Position numbers and translations under genes: made by a program. From contig CAVNZM010000009.1 in NCBI GenBank assembly GCA_963693365.1, positions 1,674,001 to 1,738,000 on the forward strand: 64,000 nt of DNA, read 5' to 3'. How positions within the stretch are numbered: the stretch's first letter is position 1; each line of letters opens with the position of its first letter. The stretch is from Amoebidium appalachense (lineage: Eukaryota > Ichthyosporea). The notes under the pieces were generated by a model. It did no database searches. It saw only the letters and a program-made list of their open reading frames with translations, and was not told the origin of the DNA. Below, one piece after another: positions 55,930 through 64,000 of the stretch.

Positions 55930-56212
55930 GGGAGGGATTAATAGATGATCTGCACAAAAAAAAGGGAAGTAGAAAGGGCCGGGAAGAGTGGGGGGGGAGA
56001 CGGGGGGGGGGGGGGGGGGGAGAGGAGGGGCAGGATGGATAGAGGGGAGAGTGGAATAGACAGAGAAAGAAGGGGAGTGGGAACGGGTGAGAGAGAGGGA
56101 GGGGGGGGGGGGGGGGAGGGGGGGAGGGGGTGGAAAGAGAGAGAGTGTGTGTGGGAGTGTGTGTGAAAGACAGAGTGAGGGAGAGGGACAGAGGGAGGAA
56201 GGGAGGGAGGGG

Positions 56213-56289
<77 letters not shown>

Positions 56290-56520
56290 GAGAGTGTGTG
56301 TGTGTGTGGGGGGGGGGGGTGCGAAAGACAGGGTGAGGGAGAAGGACAGAGAAGGGAGGGAGGGAGGGAGGGAGGGAGGGAGGGAGAAAGGGAGGGAGAG
56401 AGGGAGGGAGGGAGGGATGGGGGGAGGGAGGGAGGGAGGGAGGGAAGAAGGGAAGGAAATCGGGGTGGGGGTGGTGAGGGGGGGGGGGGGGGGACGAGGG
56501 GGGGGGGGGGGGGGAGGGTT
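55930..56520. repeat. G/A-rich low-complexity block with (GA)n and (GGGA)n
   Basis: Purine-only for long stretches on the plus strand: GA repeats at 56214-56248, a G tract at 56249-56288, GGGA tetranucleotides at 56354-56450. No coding content; long Arg/Glu/Gly frames are artefacts. Confidence 0.9.
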
Positions 56521-57559
56521 TATGAAGGAAACGTGGGGAAAGAATGGCTGTGTTGGTCAGAGCCAGATATTATATTTCTCTGTCAGAGGTGGGGAGGGGG
56601 TTGGGAAGGAAGGTGTGAGTGGCATATAATTTGGATCACACAGACGTCACCAAGCTAAGGAGGCAAAATGGGAGGTGAGGGGAGGGAGCAGGGGGAAAGG
56701 GCGGGGGGGATGTTTCTCTTGTTAGAAAAGCAATACTACTATCATGGCCTACGACACAAGGAAGTAGCTATAGCTAGTTGCCCTCTTGTTGCAATGGTAC
56801 CGAGTTGTCTGGGGGGGAGGGACTGGGGCGGGGGGGGGGGGGGTGGGTGGGGAAGGGCCGGGAGGCATCCGGGGGGGGAGAGGGGGGGGGGGGGGGGAGG
56901 GGGAGGGAGGGGGTGCCTTTTTCTTCGATCAGGGTCTCGTGCCAGCTCTTTGCTTTGGGCCCGGTCGTCGGTGAGGGTGAATCGGGTGTGTGAATCCGGC
57001 GCCTAAGCATTTTTCACACTGGAAAGCAGTCGCCTCGGTAGATCGTTGATCATTGATCACTAGAAATGTGGCAAGGGGTTGCTGGTTGCTTGGCTTTTGG
57101 AAGCTTGCAAACGCCTACAGGTAAGTAATTGGCCTATAGGAGTAGAAATACAATCGCCTGCCCTTATAATTTCTGTCTATTTCTTTTTTGAGTTGTGCAT
57201 GTTTCCTTTCGCTTAGAGCAGACCACTTTTTTAGGAGCAAGCGCCGGGGAGCTCGAGAGCGGCTGGACAGCCAAATTTTTGGCGGGCTTTTTTTGACAGT
57301 TGCAACCAAAAATGGCTAATGAAAGCGTCGACCCATTGGCAAGCGCTGGCTGGCTTTCAGGGTAAAAATTATTTAGAGATTGATAGGATGGATTCCAAAG
57401 ATAAATTTTCGGGTCGCTTTTGGGAATACGAAACAATCTCTAGGTTTCAACCGTTCCCCTCAATCGTAACGATCTTAAACGCCTCTCATTACAAAGTCAC
57501 AGGATATAAGTTGGTAATAATAAGTAGGCAGATTAATTTTTCGATTATTTTTAGTAGCA

Positions 57560-57835
57560 TCATTTAGTGCTATTTTTCCGCCTGAAAAAAACAGTTTTTC
57601 GAAACAGCACGAAGTACATACACAATCCCGTTAAAAATAACATGATCAACGGCCAAAAAACAAACCCTGAATCATTCAGAATAGCTGTGATTTGATTGGC
57701 CAAACGCGCACCACCCACAAAACGGTTACATGCCTGCATTCCTTTCATGATATGACGCAAACTTCGTCCTTTGATAGTCTCGCATACCATACCTTGTCCT
57801 TCATCATACACACCCCAAAAACGCTCAAATGAAAT
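57560..57835 (-). CDS. Unrecognised ORF, possibly an exon or gene fragment
   Basis: An open frame on the minus strand reads ERFWGVYDEGQGMVCETIK, then MKGMQACNRFVGGARLANQ and ITAILNDSG, followed by a hydrophobic stretch FWPLIMLFLTGLCMYFVLF, then a basic tail. Composition is protein-like and unlike the surrounding repeats, but I see no clear start codon context or splice signal. It lies between the membrane-protein gene and the RNR promoter. Family unknown. Confidence 0.3.
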   Translation of the reverse strand: MSFERFWGVYDEGQGMVCETIKGRSLRHIMKGMQACNRFVGGARLANQITAILNDSGFVFWPLIMLFLTGLCMYFVLFRKTVFFRRKNSTK

Positions 57836-57973
57836 AAAACCCTATTTTTCATGTAATACCTTTTCTAGCTACATTTATATAGTGCTCTTTGGTTAAATGA
57901 TAAAGTTTCAATAAAATTACTGATGGAAAACGATTTCGATCCACATTAGAGCATGAGCTCACCGCACGCATTG

Positions 57974-58009
57974 ATTGGTTGGGGGATTTGGCGGGTGATT
58001 TCAGCCAAT
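57974..58009 (+). promoter_or_regulatory. CCAAT and E2F-like motifs upstream of the RNR gene
   Basis: Inverted CCAAT (ATTGG, 57974-57978), TTTGGCGGG (57987-57995, E2F-like) and CCAAT (58005-58009) lie within 36 bp, about 230-260 bp before the ATG at 58237. RNR genes are classical E2F targets in animals and plants. A further TTTTTGGCGGGC is at about 57275. Function inferred from motif and position. Confidence 0.45.
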
Positions 58010-58236
58010 CAGCGCACACGTAGTCCCTCTTCATAAAAACGCGGGCAAGTCTGATACAGGACAGAAACAACAATTCCCCGCACAGAGCAGAGCCTAGAGT
58101 ACACTCGAAGACTCCACCAAAAAGACCTTCTTCTTCGCTTTTTTGTTCTAGAACCTGATACACACATATTTGCAATAACAAGTTAAATAACAGGCATAGA
58201 CGGGTTCTTCTCCTGACGGGAGAGAAAAACACCAAG

Positions 58237-58914
58237 ATGAGCAAAAAGCACTTTGTTATCAAGCGCGGTAGGTACCTACGGTTGTGCCATGGGTGGGTGG
58301 GGGTCTCTTCTCTTCTATCTTCCCCTCTAGCCTACCCTTCTTCTACTTGGCAATAAGAAGCGTGATTTTAAGATAGTGCACTGCTATGCAAGAGAGTTGT
58401 CGCTATGGAAATGCCTTTTACCGTGTCCCCGGTAGATCAGTTTGGTTGTTTACTCCCTCCTTCCCTCTTAGGTTCTGCTCCATCCCCTATCTTACCTTCA
58501 CCACCCAACTCTTCCTCACCCACTCCTCCCCTCCTTCCTAAACCCCACCCTCCCCTCCTCCCGGGACCCCTCGCAGATGGCAGGCAGGAGCAGGTTATGT
58601 TCGACAAGATCACCTCCCGCATCGAGCGTCTCTGCTATGGTCTCAACACGGAGTTTGTTGACCCGGTGGAGGTGACGCAGAGTGTTATATCCGGGATATA
58701 TCCCGGGGTGACCACCAAGGAGCTAGACACACTGGCTGCCGAGACCTGCGCCTACAAGACCACCACCCATCCTGACTATGCCATCCTGGCTGCGCGCATT
58801 GCCATGTCCAACCTGCACAAGGAGACAAAGAAGGCCTTTAGTGAGGTCAGTGCCTGTTTCTTTTCTTCTTTCCCCTTCTCTCCTCCCCCCTCTACCCCCT
58901 CCCCCCTCTCTCTC

Positions 58915-58952
<38 letters not shown>

Positions 58953-61900
58953 TAGACCGCTTTACTTCCATGCAACCGGGCATGGTTACTCTGTGTCGTG
59001 CATCTGTAAGCACATACACATTTTTCGCTGCACTGCATTAGCTTGCACACACATCTTCACCGTTTTGCTCACCTTGCTTGCATAAGAAACCCTGCTCGTC
59101 TTTGATCACGACGGGTTGACCCACCCAAGTTCAGTTGATGCTGCTGTCTCAGTTGGAGCGTCGTATATACGCGGGCTAAGGGGTCGAAACTCAGACGCAA
59201 TTGATGACTTGGCCCTCCCTGAGGATGGGCTCTGCTTATGACGCATACTGTGCGCATGGATGATGTTGCATACTTGAATGTTTGCCTTTGCATGTGTCCT
59301 GCACCATGCTTCTCATCGTGTATGCGTACTTCGTACCGTGTTCCGCATTCAAACCCCCCAGTCTTCTTTCAGAGGTGTCCTTTCAGGACAGACCACTGTG
59401 TGGACCGCTTTACTTCTATGCAACCGGGCATGGTTGCTCTGTGTCGTGCATCTGTAAGCACATACACATTTTTCGCTGCACTGCATTAGTTTGCACACAC
59501 ATCTTCACCGTTTTGCTCACCTTGCTTGCATAAGCAACCCTGCTCGTCTTTGATCACGACGGGTTGACCCACCCAAGTTCAGTTGATGCTGCTGTCTCAG
59601 TTGGAGCGTCGTATATACGCGGGCTAAGGGGTCGAAACTCAGACGCAATTGATGACTTGGCCCTCCCTGAGGATGGGCTCTGCTTATGACGCATACTGTG
59701 CGCATGGATGATGTTGCATACTTGAATGTTTGCCTTTGCATGTGTCCTGCACCATGCTTCTCATCGTGTATGCGTACTTCGTACCGTGTTCCGCATTCAA
59801 ACCCCCCCAGTCTTCTTTCAGAGGTGTCCTTTCAGGACAGACCACTGTGTGGACCGCTTTACTTCTATGCAACCGGGCATGGTTGCTCTGTGTCGTGCAT
59901 CTGTAAGCACATACACATTTTTCGCTGCACTGCATTAGTTTGCACACACATCTTCACCGTTTTGCTCACCTTGCTTGCATAAGCAACCCTGCTCGTCTTT
60001 GATCAAGACGGGTTGACCCTCCCAAGTTCAGTTGATGCTGCTGTCTGAGTTGCAGAGTCGTATATACGCGGGCTAAGGGGTCGAAACTCAGAAGCAATTG
60101 ATGACTTGGGCCCTCCCTGAGGATGGGCTCTGCTTATGACGCATACTGTGCGCATGGATGATGTTGCATACTTGAATGTTTGCCTTTGTATGTGTCCTGC
60201 ACCATGCTTCTCATCGTGTATGCGTACTTCGTACCGTGTTCCGCATTCAAACCCCCCAGTCTTCTTTCAGAGGTGTCCTTTCAGGACAGACCACTGTGTG
60301 GACCGCTTTACTTCTATGCAACCGGGCATGGTTGCTCTGTGTCGTGCATCTGTAAGCACATACACATTTTTCGCTGCACTGCATTAGTTTGCACACACAT
60401 CTTCACCGTTTTGCTCACCTTGCTTGCATAAGCAACCCTGCTCGTCTTTGATCAAGACGGGTTGACCCTCCCAAGTTCAGTTGATGCTGCTATCTGAGTT
60501 GCAGAGTCGTATATACGCGGGCTAAGGGGTCGAAACTCAGAAGCAATTGATGACTTGGGCCCTCCCTGAGGATGGGCTCTGCTTATGACACATACTGTGC
60601 GCATGGATGATGTTGCATACTTGAATGTTTGCCTTTGCATGTGTCCTGCACCATGCTTCTCATCGTGTATGCGTACTTCGTACCGTATTCCGCATTCAAA
60701 CCCCCCCCTTCACCCCTCCCTTATCCTCCAACCCTCCTCCTCCTCACCCATCCCCCACCCCCCCCCCCCCCCCCCGGCGGCCCTCCGAGCTCCCCTCTCC
60801 CGTCTTCCCCCCTTTCCCTTTCTCTTTCGTCCCTGCCCTTGTTCAATAGGCCCTTTTCTTGGGTTGACCTGAAATTTTGCTTCTGCCTTTTTCTCTCCTT
60901 CTTTTCTTCTTTTGGCGATATACTGACCAGACCACATAGTTCTGTATTTCTCGTGTCAACCCCCCTCTCTTTTTTCTCTTTATCCACACCCATCTCACCA
61001 CAACCACACTCACTCTCTGCAGGTTATGAATGACCTCTACAACTACATCGACACCAAAAACGGCCGCCACTGCCCACTCATCAGCAAGAAACTGCTCGAC
61101 ATCATCAACGCCAACGCCACCCGCCTCAACTCAGCCATTGTGTTTGAGCGTGATTTCAACTACCAGTACTTTGGTTTCCGCACACTTGAGCGGTCCTATC
61201 TCCTGCGGCTCAACGGCAAGGTGGCTGAGAGGCCTCAGCACATGCTCATGCGTGTGGCTGTGGGCATTCACGAGGATGATATTGAGAGGTGTGTGTGTGC
61301 TTTCAATTTCATCCACACCCTGTGCCTTTCTCTTTCACCCTGCTTGTGTCCCCCTACTCGTTCTTCCTCTGGTTCCTCCTTCCAATTCCTTCCCCCTCCC
61401 TCCTCCCCCCCCTCCAACCACCCACCAACCCCCTCCCCCCCTCCCCCCCTCGTCCCCACACCCGCCCCGCTTCGACCTCAGTTGATGCCGAACACACCCC
61501 TTACACACCCCTTACAGGGCTTCGCGAATTTTCAAACACCGAGCTAGCCCTCTACAAACCGCATTTCGAAGCCACTTGCCTATGTGCATAGTACTGGCTA
61601 CCGCTACTTACACTCCCCCTCTTCCCCTCAGGGCCATCGAGACGTACAACCTGATGTCTCAGGGCTGGTTCACACATGCCTCCCCCACACTGTTCAATGC
61701 CGGCACAAACCACCCCCAGCTGTCGTCGTGCTTCCTCCTTACCATGAAGGATGACAGCATCGAGGTAACCACCTCCCCCCTCCCTCCCCTCCCCCCCCCC
61801 CCCCCCCCCCCCCCCAAACAACCACGCACACGCACACAAGACTGCCACAACTTACACCCCAGCAGATACTGATGTGCGCACACACCTCATTTACTGCCGA

Positions 61901-62310
61901 ATGGCAACAATGCGTACTGTTGTGGTGATTGATCAGGCCAATTCATAGTCCTCAAAAGCACAGACTCCGTCTACACAAGCAACCGCAAGATCATTTATCA
62001 ATCCTAGTGTGTGTAAAAACGGGCGGGAAATGGTGGTGGGCGCAGAGAGGGGCGGGGTGGGGGTAAGGGTAAAGAGGAAAGGGGGAAAGCTGGGGAGGGG
62101 AAGGGGGGAGGGGGGAGGGACGGAGGTTTGGTTGTGGTGCTATGTATTAGTTGGCCCAATACTGCCCCATGCAGCATTATGACCTCTTTTATGGATAGTG
62201 CATATCGCTTCCCCCACCTCCCCCTCCCTCTTTCGCGCCCACTCAAAGAAAGACCTACCCACCAAACCCCCCCCTCCCCCCATAAATCTCTTGCACCGCC
62301 CACACACACT

Positions 62311-62350
<40 letters not shown>

Positions 62351-62676
62351 ACACACACGTACACACGTACACACACACACGCATCTACATACACAGGGCA
62401 TCTTCGAGACGCTTAAGACCTGTGCCATGATCAGCAAGACAGCTGGTGGCATTGGGCTTGCCGTGCACAATATTCGTGCCACAGGCAGCTACATTTCCGG
62501 CACCAATGGATACAGTAACGGCCTGGTGCCCATGCTGCGTGTGTTCAACAACACTGCAAGATATGTCGATCAGGGTGGGAACAAGCGCCCAGGCGCATTT
62601 GCAATCTACCTCGAGCCCTGGCATGCGGATGTTTTTGACTTCCTGGATCTGAGGAAGAATACGGGCAAGGAGGAGC

Positions 62677-62745
<69 letters not shown>

Positions 62746-63570
62746 CGCGCGCATGTGTATATGCATGTGTGTGTGTGGGACTTGCTCGCCGTGTGTGCTT
62801 GGGCAGTGTATGTCATAAGAACGGACCTACACGTGGTAGCAAGAGACTGTGGAGAAAAGGAGTAGTGGGGTGGGGTAGGGGAATGGGGACGGTGAGCTTA
62901 CCAAAATAGAGGCCTGTTGGGGTTGGTTTTTGTGACATGGTAAAGATACCTAAACACCCAACTACACTGCTAAACACTACTGCATACATGCATTTCTGAT
63001 GCTTACAAAATAACGAAACCCACACACTAACATCTATTTTCCGCAGCGTGCCCGAGACCTTTTCTTTGCGCTGTGGGTGCCTGATCTCTTCATGAAGAGG
63101 TGTGAGGAGGATGCTGAGTGGTCTCTCTTCAGCCCAAGTGAGGCCCCAGGTCTGGACACAACGTGGGGAGAAGAGTTCGAGAAACTCTACGCCAAGTATG
63201 TGTGCCCAAAACCCTCTGTTCGGTTTTAATTAATAGTAGTCATAAAGAATGCTATGTATGTGTCTAGTGTGAGTGGTTGAAGCTGGCGGAATATGTGATT
63301 GTTTGTTGAATAATCAGTGTAGTAAAAGATAGCCCGATAGAATGAGGATTGTGCCTAAAGGTGCCTATCGCGCTTGTGCTTATGAGGGGGAGTTGGAGCG
63401 CCCGAGGGTAGGGCGGCGGTGGGGGGGGGAAAGGGGGGGAGGGGATAAGTGGAAGGCAAGGAGGAGGGAGGGGAGATGTTGGGGAGGGGAGGGAGGGTAG
63501 GGGCAAAATCCACCAATTGTTAATAGCCAACATCCCAATAAGTCAAACCATTGCATTGACCCCCATCTTC

Positions 63571-63610
<40 letters not shown>

Positions 63611-64000
63611 CTCTCTCTCTCTCTCCCTCCCCTCCCCTGCCCCCCCTTCTCCCCAGGTATGAGCAGGAGGGTCGTGCCCGTAAGAAGGTTAAGGCACAGG
63701 CACTGTGGTTCAGCATCCTTGAGGCGCAGACAGAGACCGGGGGTCCCTTCATGCTGTACAAGGACGCATGCAACCGCAAGAGCAACCAGCAGAACCTGGG
63801 CACCATCAAGTGCTCCAATCTGTGCACGGAGATCGTCGAGTTCACTAGCCCGGACGAGGTATTGCTCATTTGAATCCCCCCCCCCCCCCCCCCCCCCCCC
63901 TCCCCCACCACCACCGCCACCATTACCACCAAATGGTCCCCTTGTTGCTTCCCTCCTCTCTCTATCCCCCCTCCCTCCTCCCCTCTCCCGTCACAAGGAC
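58237..64000 (+). CDS. RRM1: Ribonucleoside-diphosphate reductase large subunit (class I), 5' seven exons
   Basis: Exons: 58237-58267, 58577-58845, 61023-61288, 61632-61764, 62397-62678, 63047-63195 and 63657-63858, all GT-AG and in phase, giving 444 codons; the rest lies beyond the window. The protein reduces ribonucleoside diphosphates to deoxyribonucleotides with the small subunit, in the cytosol. It starts [15 protein letters not shown], four residues longer at the N-terminus than the human protein. The N-terminal ATP-cone ([18 protein letters not shown]) is intact, so allosteric activity control is likely. Active-site Cys222 (QLSSCFLL, human Cys218) and Asn431/Cys433/Glu435 (SNLCTE, human 427/429/431) are present. 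Intron 2 (58846-61022) carries a 449-bp tandem array. Identity to human is high throughout, so the assignment is firm. Confidence 0.97.
58953..60707 (+). repeat. 449-bp tandem repeat array (about 3.9 units) in RNR intron 2
   Basis: Units start TGGACCGCTTTACTTC at 58953 (variant TAGACC), 59401, 59850 and 60299, a period of 448-449 bp. Each carries the family A landmarks (GCATAAGCAACCCTGCTCGT, GAGGATGGGCTCTGC, GCGTACTTCGTACC, GCATTCAAACCCCCC). The first three then add a linker (AGTCTTCTTTCAGAGGTGTC) leading into the next unit; the last ends at the C-rich tail. Units 1-2 and 3-4 share diagnostic variants (for example GATCACGACGGG against GATCAAGACGGG), so the array grew stepwise. Confidence 0.92.
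62311..62380. repeat. (CA)n microsatellite in RNR intron 4
   Basis: CA repeats with TA and GT interruptions, ending 17 bp before the exon at 62397; a GT run follows the next exon's donor at 62679-62742. Confidence 0.9.

Noticed and set aside
58953-60707. CRISPR-like or rDNA-like array
   Set aside because: Units are 449 bp, directly tandem, without spacer diversity or rRNA sequence.

Overview
This is nuclear DNA from an intron-rich eukaryote. Every recognisable host gene is split by GT-AG introns (three fit GC-AG better), and the introns are filled with long C/G homopolymers and CA/GT or CT/GA microsatellites. A retrotransposon of the Ty1/copia class is present, and the two named host genes (an RNF123/KPC1-type E3 ligase and class I ribonucleotide reductase large subunit) are eukaryotic forms. 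The sequence does not fix the species; a protist or alga is a guess.

Layout. (1) 1-9697, minus strand: the 5' two thirds or so of an RNF123/RKP-like E3 ligase with an N-terminal SPRY domain; the C-terminal RING part lies outside the window. (2) 9.7-15.8 kb: gene-poor DNA holding three clusters of the perfect palindrome GTGATATCAC (ten exact copies in 2.5 kb) and AT-rich ORF remnants. (3) 15812-27574: two nearly identical copia-type LTR retrotransposons, one inserted inside the other. The outer element has target-site duplication CTCCC and the inner one CATCA; all four LTRs are 765 bp and look identical. The gag start codon lies inside the LTR and the primer-binding site (complementary to the initiator tRNA-Met anticodon arm) is itself translated. 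(4) 27.6-29.6 kb: no convincing gene. (5) About 29671/30205-52106, plus strand: a gene of roughly 26 exons with phase-consistent junctions, predicted at about 1,840 residues, that I cannot name. It has a P-loop-like segment without the usual lysine, a DTPG motif, a basic RRRSxRL repeat region and a duplicated domain of about 170 residues. (6) 53548-55370, minus strand: a multi-pass membrane protein of unknown family, tail to tail with the previous gene. (7) 58237-64000, plus strand: RNR large subunit, first seven exons (444 codons), with a 449-bp tandem array in its second intron and E2F/CCAAT-like motifs upstream.

The host genes do not form an operon-like unit. RNR makes dNTPs for replication, RNF123-type ligases act in ubiquitin-mediated turnover (the human protein targets the CDK inhibitor p27), and both carry E2F-like motifs upstream, so a shared S-phase link is possible but inferred. 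A dispersed repeat family sits in introns of all three large genes, in either orientation. Exon boundaries were read by eye from frame, splice sites and phase. Homopolymer lengths may be unreliable in the underlying assembly.
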